From contig WBMZ01000348.1 in NCBI GenBank assembly GCA_013400975.1, positions 1 to 64,000 on the forward strand: a DNA stretch of 64,000 nucleotides, in the 5' to 3' direction. This stretch comes from Atrichornis clamosus. Lineage: Eukaryota > Chordata > Aves > Passeriformes > Menuridae. Below are positions 49,756 through 61,777 of the stretch, piece by piece. A model generated the notes under the pieces. That model was not told the origin of the DNA. It was given only the letters and a program-made list of their open reading frames with translations, and did no database searches. Made by a program: the position numbers and the translations under genes. Position 1 is the stretch's first letter, and each line of letters starts with the position of its first letter.

Positions 49756-52608
49756 AACATTCATTTAATTCAGAGGGAATGATTTTGGATCTGTTTTAAT
49801 GTCAGAGACTAAAAACAATAATTCTGAGGAAGAGAGGAGGGAAGTTCCCAGCTTTCTAACCTACTCTTCTTTTGCTGACTGCAAGCCCACTCTCCACAAA
49901 CTTCTCTTAAATCAAGACCAGTTGTGTCTTGAAAGCCACCATGACCAGGACTCCTCTACCACAACTCTGGGGAGGCTTAAGAAGCATGGAAGTCTTCATG
50001 CCTTACACAGGGGAACACAACAGAGATTGCAGCCATAATTAAATCCTCACGCAGAACACAGTAAATACACTACTGTTGACCAAAGAGGCACACAGTGACA
50101 ATAATGTTTCATCACACCAGGAATAAAGTCTTACACTAAGCAAAGCAAATTATATCAAGAATTCATTGTGCTTCTTACTCTAATTTGTCATTAGATGCAG
50201 AAAAACAGTTCCTTTTCCTCCAGAGATGACTGCACAGAGAGGTTATAATGTGTAATATTAAGGTTAATCAGATCAGTTGACTGCAAATAACCAGCAGTCA
50301 TCCAGAAAATTAACATCTGTCTATTACTTCTAAATGTAACATTGGATATACTATTTTCTAACTATGTGAACACAGATGATTCACTTTACCTGTTTTACCT
50401 GAGTCTTCTCTGCTATGAAAACTAAGAAAAAGACAATTTACTTCCTCTGTGAAGACCCAGGACACCTGAACAGTTAAGGTTCCCCTTTGACTAGTAAGTA
50501 GTTTCAGTGACTTCAGTTTATTTAGTGTTCTTTGACAACAGAGAAAAACAGTATAGGTTTCTTTGGGAAAAAAAGTTAAAAAAATATTCAATTAAAATCA
50601 TGTGATGCCTGCAAATACACAGTAAGAAAAAGCTGAGATATGAAATTTTGTTCAAATTTTTGGAGCTACTTGGTGGCAGTGAGGTATATGTCCTTAAATC
50701 AACAGCACATTATCACTTTGTGCTTTGGGTGGAAAAAACCCTTATTTCTATTAAAGAACTTTATGGCCTTAAACAAAAGCTATCAATGAACAAACCAACC
50801 AAAAAAAACCCCAGAAAACTCCCACAAACACACAAAACAGTCAACCAGAAATACATTAAGAGTATCGATGCCCAATTACCTTAACTTTCTCCCCGTTGGG
50901 AAAATCACGATTTCTGTTATCCTTTCCACAGACAAATAAGAATTATCTCAATATGACCATATGGGGGCCTACTAAATATAATTACTGAAGTTTACTGATA
51001 TGGTTTGGGTATTCTTTTCAAATAAGAAAAACCATTTATTTGTATTTTCAGTGGAAAAAAACCCACATTAAAGTATGCCCAGAAAAACTTTATTTGTCAC
51101 GCCTTCTCAGAAAGTTTGGAAATATAATAATATGCTTTTCATTGTAAAATGAATTAACCAGAGATAATAAAGACCCTCTGGTTGAACTTCAATATTCTTT
51201 TCATTAGGCAAAAGGGAAAGAAAGGAAAATAGCAAAGCACCATTCAGCAAGATTGCAGCAGAATGTCTGCCAGAGAAATGAACTCCAGCATGCAATTGTC
51301 TTCAAGATGGTGAGATCCCAGCTGTTCACCCATTTGGATCAAACTGATGAGCACATAGAAAATCGTGCAACTGAGCTGCCAAACATTTCTCACTGCTCCA
51401 AGCAGAGAGCCAACCGAGCTGCTGAAACCATAAGGTGATGCTCAAAATGAGCTCGTTCTCAATGTGCTTCTCTCTCCTTGGTGTGTGTGAGAGAGCATAT
51501 ATTTCAGCACTGAGAGACTTTGAGACACACTGAAACAGAGATAAAGAAAAACTAATTAAGCTCTCTGTATGCTTGCAAGCATTGCTAGTCATTGTAAACA
51601 GCAAAATATCTTGCTCACCAGCCACATTTCAAAGAATCCCAGAGGGCTACCGCTATCGCCCAGGTAGAAGAAAGGAAGGAAGACTTGGAAGTGTGACCAG
51701 CTGCATTCCCTATTTTCAATGGAGAGATGGGATGCAAGGAGGAAGGAGATGAAGGGAAACATTGCATTAGATTTCACAGTAGAAGGACTGTTAGAACAAA
51801 CTGTTAATAAGAACAGTTTGCTTAGTTCAATAACCACAAGTGATGCTAATAAACTTAATTTTCTATAACCTTCATGTGATCCTCTCTAATTTTCTGCCCT
51901 TTAATGTTACTTAAAACAGTTATCTAAACATCTTTTTGTAATTTCTGATTGTACACATTTCCCTCAACAGGAAAAAGCTATCATTTTACTAGACTGTAGG
52001 CATCATCTTTCCATTATTTCCTAACCTTTGAACTCTTGCCTTTATGTAGATTTCAGAGGCCATCTGTGCAGCTGGCTAGAATGGTAATGAGTGGAGAGAA
52101 TCACCTCCAGACCATAGCTGAAACTCAACATTTAACTCAGACAAGGCCTTCTGTCTTTTGTCCTTTCCTTATTTATAGTGGTTCCTTTGCTTCAAATTCT
52201 TTTGTGCTTCTACTTTTCTAACACTGGGAAAGTTTAAGAGAATGAGGTTTTTTAGGGTTTTTTTAGACTGTACTTGAATGACAGGTGTGTTCTGCTTTTG
52301 TGCCAGAGAAAACTGACAATTATTCTATGCTGCTTATAAGGGAGACAAACCAAATCACTTAGACCTTTGCCACAGAAGGGCAGAGAATCCAGGCCATTAC
52401 CAAGGAATTCGGATGTTACAAAAATGTATATCCAGCTGTATCTATCTTACAACACTGTATGCAAAAGAGATACATACATGTATATATGGGTGCATGAAGG
52501 TACCAAAGCTGTCCTCTTAGCCTGAAAAAAACACAAACAAATGCACAAACAAACCCCATGAAAAAATCCCATACAAAGTTATGCTCTGCAATGAAAGTAA
52601 GGTAGGGG

Positions 52609-52902
52609 TGTTAGGACAGTTAGGCAACTTTTGATTGGAAATTGCTTCATTAACAGTTTACTCATGGGAGGTGGGACTGCCTTTAAATCACTTGTTTCGG
52701 TTTTGTTTGTCTCTTCTTTTGCTGTTTTCTTCTTCATCATCATTTCTTATTATATTATTTTATTACAATTACTAAACTGTTCTTATCTCAACCCATAAGT
52801 TTTCTTAATTTTATTGTTTTGATTCTCTCTCCACCTCCCACCAGGGAAGAGTGAGCAATCGGCTGTGTAGGACTCAGCTGCCAAGTGGGGTTAAGCCACA
52901 AC
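52609..52902 (+). mobile_element. Solo LTR remnant of an endogenous retrovirus
   Basis: The 3' part carries text I know from avian, chiefly passerine, LTRs: ctgttcttatctcaaccc (52777-52794), gattctctctccacctccca (52821-52840), gtgagcaatcggctgtg (52851-52867) and the end gttaagccaca (52890-52900). Upstream, gattggaaattgcttcatta (52632-52651) and the following 'gtgggactgcctttaaatca' text also fit. No retroviral coding sequence, primer-binding site or second LTR is seen, so it is a solo or truncated LTR. The 5' edge is a guess (a TG at 52609) and no target-site duplication was found. Class assignment is not attempted. Confidence 0.7.
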
Positions 52903-55900
52903 TCGGTGAAAAACAGCTGCAACAATTTCTCGACTAAACAGTTTAAGGTGGATGGAAGGATGGCAGCATTTCATACATGTACACAAGATGACACCCTGCT
53001 CAAATTGCAAAATGAGTAGCTGCTAATGAAGGGAAAGCAATGACAAATGAGAGACTTCAAGAAAAAAGTTGCTGCTCTGAAAAAGAGCACATACATGGAC
53101 TGAAGAAAAGGTTTCATTTCACTGAAGACTACAGTGTTAGTTTCTAAAAACTTTACTGAGAGGCTGAAGAGATGCGCAGCAGCAGGGAATGTTTGAAAAC
53201 AGGTTAGAGCAAATCCTATTTCCATTAGTGAAACTACCACTACTGGCAGTGGCCACATTTTCAGTAACTGAAAAAAACAGTCCCATAAGGTTCTAGAGTT
53301 TTGATTTGTCACCTGTTTGTTTTAATCTAAACAGTCCCACCTCTCAATTCTATGATACAAAAACCAAGTAATAGGGGTCCCACTATATTCCTTCAGCACC
53401 AATGCAAATTTTCCACATATTGTGAAAATTAAAGGACAGGAAATTTTCTCTAACTCCAGAGTAAATAACAGAATTGAACATTCTTGTCCAATGAGTATTG
53501 GTATGGAGGAAAAATGTAGAAACAAAAGAGAAAACAGGGAAATGTGCAATTACGATGACACAACTCAAAGGATGTGTAATAACCAAAACACAAAAAAGCT
53601 TACTATGAAGACTTTCTAGCGTAACATGCAGAATGAAATTTAGCACACCTGAAAAAAAATGGTTAATTGAAACATTTGATAGTTGTGGCTGTTGCATTCA
53701 TTCTGTCAATATTTAATCATTTCCCCTCTAATCATCTGATTTCTTTTCCACAAAATAAATACTTTCCAAGTCTCTATTAAGGGGGTTTCTTATCTTCCAC
53801 TGTCATAATGTTTTTCCCTTTTGGTATCCCGTGTATCTTAGGCTGCAACACAATTAATTCTTTTCTATAATCGAATGCCTCACCATCAGATTTAATTCAC
53901 CTGAAAGGAAACTGTCTTTGCACTAGAATCATAATGCTATTTGACTTCTACGATGCATTTCAGCTGATGTTTTATTTTCATAGAGCAGAAATCTCTTTTT
54001 ATGATCAAGAAGCCTTCCTCTCTCTCCTTCCTATATAAAAGCTGCTATCCAGTATTTTATATGCATGTGCTGGTTGCAAATATTTTGGAAAGCAACATCC
54101 TGCAGTTACACAACAAATGCTGTTACCAAAATATTAAGGAGAATAACATGAGGACTAACCTCTTTTGCTCATTGTTCTGAGGGGAAGGTAAATTTAAAAT
54201 CATGTGTTTATTCTGTTTCCTTTTCCCCACTAAAAGAACAGATTTTTTTTTTAATTTACTAATATTTCTACTCATCTGATTGTTTGATGTACACATTATT
54301 TAAAAATATACATTATATGATCTCAGATGATTCTGCTATTTAGCTTCCTTTCTTTTGTCTTTCCCTTCCATTTTTTAGTACCAACAGCATATTAAGCTCA
54401 GCTGTCCTCAAAGCACAAAAATATTAGAGAACTTCATTTCATGTCCATAAAACAGAGAAATATAAGGGAACAGTGGCAATCCTCCTTGAAGCCAGACTTA
54501 AGTGAAATTTCCTTGCAGAGTGAGTTGACCTTGTATTTCAATTTTTCATCACTGCTGCACAATTTTGAGAGAAGTAACTCCTCAGACTCCATAAAAGTGC
54601 TCTACAGAGGACATTCTGAGAATCACCAACCCAGATTACCAGCAAATGACAAATCCATACAATATGAGGATTCTGTTTCCTTAGAGAAATTTCTGCTTTC
54701 TCTTCATTCATTTAATTTGTGTTTTTACCCCTAAACTGCTTCTTTTTACATCTATAGTGCAACATATTCTTACTTTCAGTTCCAGGAATCCATTTCCAAA
54801 TAGAGCATATACTCAGGAAAAAACATGCCAGAAATTTATATATATGTATATATATAACTATAATCAAGAACTTAGAGTTTTCTAAACCCTTGTGCTTTTT
54901 AATATGTAGCAAATCTGACAAAGAACTAACCATCCCACTGGTACTTAGAACATCATCATAAGGAGTGACAGGTAAAGGAAAATAGAGCATGAGCTTTTAA
55001 ATTTTCATCATGACAGTTAAGCTAAACTAACTGCACAGTAAGATAGACTGGAATATTAGTAGATGACTTGGAACCAGTTGCTTGAAACACAAAACTATGA
55101 AATTACCCTTTCTTTATTACTCTAGTTCTCCCTTCTACTTCTATTATATTTGTTTTTCTACTATTTTTTCATTCAGACAAGACCACAACATCATCCTGTT
55201 ACAGAATCTTTTGGTCAGCAATAAAGTCTAATTTAAAACCAAAACTGTACAGACCTAAATTACCCTGATCATCTCAAAGTTAAAAGCAGTATTTCCTCAT
55301 CTTCAAACCTATTGTCCTAATGTTATTACTTAGTGAAAAGAATACTTACAGTAACAACAGAAACTGTAAAAGCTGAAAAAGATGGTAGTTAAGAATGCAG
55401 GAAATGGCTTGCTTTTTTTTTTTTTTTAATAAAGTATCACAACAACAAATGTTCCCCAGAAAAATAAGGAAGTGCAAGATGAAAGTGTAAGAGGAGATAA
55501 TGTAATAATAGAACAAAAGGCACAGCTAACATTGTGGGTAATACTTGCTTACAGGGAAGATATTTCAGGGTGACCAAAATAGCTCTAAGTATCTACATTG
55601 GTGTCACACCTCCTTTAAAATCTTATTCAAAAAGAGTTGGGGGGGGGCAGAAAAAAAGGGCGTCTTTGAGAAGAGAATTCTTGAACTCTCTGTTGAGGTC
55701 AGGTTTTCTTCTTTGGTAAGAAATGTTATATTCTGAACTGTCAGTCTGGGTGGGAATAGATCAAACAGAGTATCAGAGCAGACTAGTAGTTCAGAGTAAC
55801 ACTAGTTAAAGTATCCATTACCCTCCTGCTTCGCATTTTGATAGGTTAAATTTAAAAAATATCAGAAACTAGGTATCTTCATGGGAATAAAATTTAGTAA

Positions 55901-57824
55901 TAACAGGAGTCCAGAACATATTTATATGTCTAAACTTTATTTCCTCCTCTTGATTGGTACTGATTAAAAATAACAGAGATTCACAGCTTTTGTTGGAAGA
56001 CACGTAATTTTCAGTGACATTTAGAAATACATGGTTTCATACTTTTAAAAAATGTGTTAGACCTTTCAAGAAGTAATTTTACTACAAAATATCACCCTCA
56101 GACTCTTTGTAGGACAGTACAGCCATTAATAATGCTTTGTTATTACATATGATATGATTTACATTCAACCCTAACAGCTTAGAATCTTTTTTTTTTTTTC
56201 AGTATGAACAAATTAGCTCTGTTTTCCTGGCACAATTAGTTGCAAGTCCTTCATTTTCATTCTGCTGAAAACTGAAGGACAAATCAGTGATAACAGAATC
56301 ACGGGGTAGCACTTGGGTAGTCAGCTAAGATTGTTGTCTAGGAGCAATTTATCATGTAAATGGTGTCCGCTTTGTTTTATGGAAATCTGAAAACAGCTTT
56401 CTGCATGATTGAAGCCTTTGTCAATGAAAACCCCTTCAAAAATGTGACAAATGTTTCTTATCTCTAGGAGATGCTCAAAGGACTTAAGTGATAAAAACTA
56501 TATATACACTTACTATTTTTATCCAGGTCATACGCATCTATAGCATTCTGAGGATTTAGCAGACCTGCCAGAAATATAAGATTTTCTCTACATTGAATCA
56601 ATTCTATTTTAGGGGGAAATCAATCCCATTCCAGAAGAGTCAAGAAAAATTGTTTGTTTTACCCATGCTATGTATAAATATTAATTACCATAACCATAAA
56701 TAAACAAAACACAGTATGAAGTGGCTTCTCAGAGAAATACAAAGTGTACTACAGATCATATCCACGTCTTTTTGGAGTGTGAACTGTATGCTTATTAATT
56801 GTCACACACCTATGTGAGTCAAAAGCCACTTGCAGGGTCTCATTACCTCAGATCTCCTCCTTACAACTCTGCCAATCTGTAAACATTTTCCACTGCATGT
56901 CATGGCTACATTTTAGCTCTCACAGATGAATTTATGTGGGTTTTTTTTTCAATAGTGAATAAATGACATATTTATGGGTCTGTCTTATAACACAGACTTT
57001 CTTTCCTTTAAATGAAATTTTAAAAGTCTGTTTCACAAAGTCCTTTCAAACACATTTAGATGATTGCTCATTTAAAGAAACGCTATTAAACCATGTGGGC
57101 TAAAAAACAAGCTATCCATAAACTGAGTATGACTGCAACACGAGAAACAGTTTCCAAGAACAGCGGCATACAAAACCAACCTAAACTCAGCAAGTGATGC
57201 TCTGAAATTAAGAGGAATTTCCCTCTTTCTACAATAAAGAAGCTGCAAAGCATTGATTTTCAACACAAGTCATAGTATTTTAAAACATGTGTGAGTTCCA
57301 CCAGCAAATGAAATACAGCTTTAAGTATCCCACTCAAATTGTGTTTGCTTGAAGAATCAAAAGATACACCAAAAGACCTGTTTCCTACTTTTCCTGTATC
57401 TGCGCAATCTATGCAAAAATATTATCCAACTGATGAAGGAGCATAAATCTCAAAATAATTCTGAATTCATACTTTTTTTAATTCAGTTTTTCTGAATTTT
57501 TCCTACTTCTCTTTATTTTCTAAGAAGATTCTGCATGGGAGGAGGGGTTTTTTGTTTTGTTTTATAATGTATACTATGTGTACGTACACAGATATAAATA
57601 CCTTCTACCCAGAGAGAGAAGGGGACAACAGTCATATAATATTTTTATTTTTACAGATGAAACTTCATATTCTTCATGGCATAACAAGTAAAACGTTCTG
57701 GTTGACTCTCTCTTCCCGTCATTCTTTACTTCCTAACTGTATTCCCTTGAAACAATACCGTTTTCCTTTATCTGAAATCTTAGGAAGAAGAGACATCTTC
57801 CCCAGCCACAGACATTACCAGCAT
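52903..57824. other. No gene seen
   Basis: AT-rich sequence. It has a TA-rich run at 54837-54857, T-runs at 55413-55427 and 56188-56200, and a run of nine G at 55639-55647. A TATATAAAAG string at 54032-54041 is an isolated TATA-like match without other promoter signs. ORFs at 52971-53697 on minus show no domain. Confidence 0.5.
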
Positions 57825-58525
57825 AGACTTGGACAAGCTCAGGAAGTGAGCCCATGGGAATTTCTTTATCAAGACCAAGTGCTGGTGCTGCACCTGGGCC
57901 AAGACAACCCCTGGTGTCAGTCCAGGCTGGGGGATGAGCAGACGGAGCAGCCCTGCCCAGAAGGGCCTGGGGGTGCTGGTGGGTGAGAGCTGGACATGCC
58001 CCGGCCATGGGCACTCAGAGCCCAGAGAGCCAAACGTGTCCTGGGCTGCATCCACAGCCCCGTGGGCAGCAGGGGAGGGAGGGGATTCTGCCCCTCTGCC
58101 CTGCTCCGGTGAGACCCCACCTGCAGGGCTGCATCCGGCGCTGGGGTCCCAGCACAGGAAGCACATGGACCTGTTGGAGGGAGTCCAGAGGAGGCCACTA
58201 AGTTACTTAGAGGGATGGAGCACCATTCCTGTGAGGAAAGGCTGAGAGAGTTGGGATTGTTCAGCCTAAAGAAAAGGAGGCTTCAGGGTGACTTAACTGT
58301 GGCTTTCCAGTATCCAAAGGGAGCTTATAAGAAAGACAGAAAGAGACCTTTTATAGGGACATAAAGTAACCACACAAGGGGGAATGGATTCAAACTGGGT
58401 AGGCTTAAATTAGATATTAGGAAGAAATTCTTTACCATGAGGGTGGTGAGGCTAGAACAGGTTGCCCAGAGATGTTGTGAATGTCCCACCCCTAGACATG
58501 TTCAAGGCCAGGTTGGATGGAGCCT
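57825..58525 (+). mobile_element. CR1 LINE copy, truncated at both ends
   Basis: Plus-strand CR1 that starts in the reverse-transcriptase C-terminal region (gacttggacaagctcaggaa, near 57826) and runs through the end of the ORF into the 3' UTR. It includes attaggaagaaattctttac (58417-58436) and gttcaaggccaggttggatg (58500-58519). It then stops abruptly near 58525 without the last 70-80 bp and the terminal octamers that CR1 normally keeps, so a deletion followed insertion. The frame is broken. The segment 57911-58190 matches 797-1076 in the other orientation at 275/280 positions. Confidence 0.94.
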
Positions 58526-60640
58526 TGTGCATGATGTGAGCCAAAACAACAAATGAAACAAACCACACTGAGATCCAGTTTTTCCTGACTGGGTATATGC
58601 TTTCCTTTGCTTCCAATTCTGTTGCCATGCCTATGAAGAAGTATGATACAGGTAGCAGATTTTAATAATGTAAAATCACTTAAGTTAATTTCAAGTCTCA
58701 CCATCTTTAACGCAATCATTTTCCTTCAAATCAATTTCTAACCTTAAGCCATTTTTATTTGGTTCTGGAGCATACAAGTTTTGTACAGACTCATCTTGGC
58801 TACCATTTTTTACACATTATCTCAGTGTTAGGCTTCATTTTAAAATTCATTTTTTCCTTAGCTTCCAATATATTCAAGTTTGATAAAACCTAATGAGCTC
58901 AAAGGCAGACAGATTAAAGTGCACATTTTTGACATAAGCAATCTTCTTTAATAGAAGGCACTTTTATTACTAACTTTGCATTCACTTTCTGTGCAAGAAG
59001 AGAAAGTAATTTTAATTTCAATGGATATGGATTTTAATGGCACTCTCTAAAGCTTTACCAAATCTCCATCAGCCTGATAAATTTGGTCAAAAGGTTCAGA
59101 GCAATGAAGTCCCAGCAGAGTGAGAAAATTTTCCTGAATTACATACTAGTCAGAAAGAATATTTTTGTATTTTAACTTTCCAGCAGAGATTTGATTTCTA
59201 CCCTCAGGTCAGTATAACTAAAGAGACTGGGTGATGGGTTATGAGTTATCAGGGACAGGGTTTCTAGCTCAAATTGAAAATAATGGTGGAAAAAGGCTGC
59301 TCAGGTAATTGAGTGTTTATGCCTGCAGCTGTATTCTGTTTAGCCTTCATCAAATTGATAGTATCTCCAGATAAACCCTCTTAGTAAACCATTTTCATAA
59401 TTTGGAACCCATCTGTGTTAACAAGAGACTGGTAGCCAATGGAAATTTTTTCATTAACCTGAATGCTCTTTTTCTGGTAAAATTTTGACGTATAAGAGAA
59501 GGAAAAACAATTTAGAGCAATTCAGTTAAAAAATATTTCTGAATAATGCCAAAGAACAGACTTATGTCACCAAGGAGTTGTCAGGAAAGCATTACCACAG
59601 TACAATTTGTTCCTAATTTCAAAGAAAATCAGAGCTAATTAAACCTTTAAGGACCAAATATAACTGGGTTTGATGAAAAATATAAACGGTATTTTTCTCA
59701 GTTTTTATTATTCTGCCATCTAACTTTATCCCAAACATGACTTATCTGATGGAAGCTCCAGGGAAAAGCAAAGATATCTAGATAGAGATACCTATAGTTG
59801 AAACCATTCTGTATCAAACACTACAGCAACACTGCTTCTTTGAAATGCTGTTCTTTACATGAACAGATAAACTCACATACCCTGCCTGAAGCAAATTTTA
59901 AGTGAACATTAAATACTTCCACACTTTTAAGCAGTAAAAACAAAGCTGGGAAAGGCTGATTTATTCAAAGAGAAAGACAAATGGGTGTTGCAACACTCTC
60001 CTGCTTACAACTTTAGAGTAAACTACTACTAATAAAAGCATCTCAGGGACCAGTAGCCTGTTCAAAATGCTATTTTCCTTTAAAAAAAAAACAACAAACC
60101 ATACCCCAAGCCCTAATATATTCCACTAGTACTAAGAGGAAAAATAACATTGAAAAAAAATCCATGTCTTTTCTCCCAGTAATTTTTTTTTTTTTGCAAG
60201 TGGGATGGTTGAGGAAGGAAGATAAAACCTATGAAATTAAAAGAAAATACCATTACATTATTTCATAATACTGTAAAGATTCCACCTGGCAAATTTTGTT
60301 GGGTTGAAACCATACCAGAGGAGAATGAATTCAAATAATTCTACCTGGAAGCTGATAACTTTGCATAGCATATATAATAGGAGAAAAACAAACAAAAAAA
60401 AATTCCTGCTCTTAAAGCTTCCTGTATTTTAAATGCACTAGAAACATTTTAATACTTCATTTCAAAACAAGGGATCACAGAGTGATGTTTCCTTGAGCAT
60501 AAAAGAAGATATAATCAGCTTGGTTACTCAATTTTTAAAATCAGAATAAAACAACATTACAATCTAGTCTAACCTCCATTATAATTTTGCTGTTCAGAAT
60601 TCAGACCACAATGATCCTATACCTGATTTCTATTTTCTTT

Positions 60641-60676
60641 ACTATGAAGCATTTCTATACTATGAAGCATTTCTAT
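60641..60676. repeat. Perfect 18-bp tandem duplication
   Basis: ACTATGAAGCATTTCTAT at 60641-60658 is repeated exactly at 60659-60676. Recent slippage or duplication; no function seen. Confidence 0.95.
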
Positions 60677-61754
60677 CTTTAGTGAATAGATCCCAGAAGA
60701 GGTTTAATTGCAAGGCTTAAAATCTGATCCCTGAGTTACTTTCAAAGTACAAAGTAGTACTGGAATGCTGGGAGGACCTCCTTTTCCATTGCATAAAATC
60801 ACCAGTTTTAGTCAGGAACAGAAGTATGTTCTGGTAGACATTCAGCTGTCAGTAAATATAAAGTTAACTGTTCAGTGATTTATTTTTGTTTGTGAATCCT
60901 AGAGAAAGTTTGAATTGCACTGCCAAAACCAAAATTAAATCTACAGGATATCTTCTTTTTTCTTCAAAAACTGTGATGGCTGCAAGACATTTAAACTGCA
61001 TAGTGTAAACTTTAAGAACATAAAATTTGGGGCTAAAGGAAAAGAGAAGTATCAAGAATACATTGTGAATTGGTATCAGTATCCTATTTATATACAAGTT
61101 GTTCATATTAGTACATAATATTTAGTATTTCTAAAAGGTGCCAAGATCAGGGCCTCAAGGTGGTTGAAATCTTATGAACAGGTCAAAAGGACAACAACTG
61201 TAAAGCCCACTGAAACTATAGAAAAGACTCAAAATGAGGGTTAGAAATTGGTGTAAATCATGTTAGAGAACTGTGAAAAGGTGCCAAAATTGCTCCAGAT
61301 ATTCTAAATCACAATCCAGTGCCCTAGTCATTCAACCTGCTTAAATTTAAAACAGTTTGTCTTTCCTAATTTCAAATAATTTTTCAGCTGCTTGAAGCAC
61401 ACAGAAACACGCAGAACTGAACACCATTAAACTGCTCTGAACCCATTAAAATTAAAATATTAGGCTTTAGTCTTAGTTCTATGACAATTAATGCTGTGCA
61501 GCTTTAGAATTTCACCACAGTGTATTAATCAAGCCGTAAAAATACAAATTATCTCTTTAGTATAAAAAAACGCTTTCTAAAATTATTTTAATAGTAATAA
61601 ATTTCCTATCTATGTTTTTTAATTACATCTCTTAAATTACATTAATCTGTCTTACCCGGCCTTCACACTTGTATTTCTTTCTCTAATTCTTAAATAAAGG
61701 CCCTGCATACATAGAAATAGCACATGTGGACTAACAGTACTCTTCATAGAGCCT

Positions 61755-61777
61755 GCATTGTCCTATCAGGACAATGC
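61755..61777. repeat. Perfect 10-bp hairpin, 3-nt loop
   Basis: GCATTGTCCT (61755-61764), loop ATC, AGGACAATGC (61768-61777). Mixed base composition makes it less trivial than the AT-only hairpins. No T-run follows and no known element is matched. Confidence 0.65.

Larger units (their letters stand above)
38416..52608. other. No gene seen; simple repeats only
   Basis: About 14 kb of AT-rich sequence. It contains (TG)7 at 39846-39859, a T-rich run at 39952-39977, A/C tracts at 42600-42796, 44280-44340, 48906-48984, 50788-50850 and 52525-52562, a TATACA-type microsatellite at 44735-44753, a small hairpin at 47497-47522 and a 22-bp tandem duplication at 49711-49755. Two non-repetitive stretches of balanced composition, about 40880-41170 and 51245-51510, could be conserved regulatory sequence but nothing here proves it. 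Confidence 0.5.

Noticed and set aside
54032..54041. TATATAAAAG, TATA-box-like
   Set aside because: Isolated match expected by chance in AT-rich DNA; no exon or CpG signal nearby.
57733..58245. Overlapping ORFs on both strands
   Set aside because: Same reason: broken CR1 sequence with few stops because of its high GC content.
60535..60600. Text like a CR1 3' tail (caatctagtctaacctcc)
   Set aside because: Match is under 20 bases with nothing supporting on either side.
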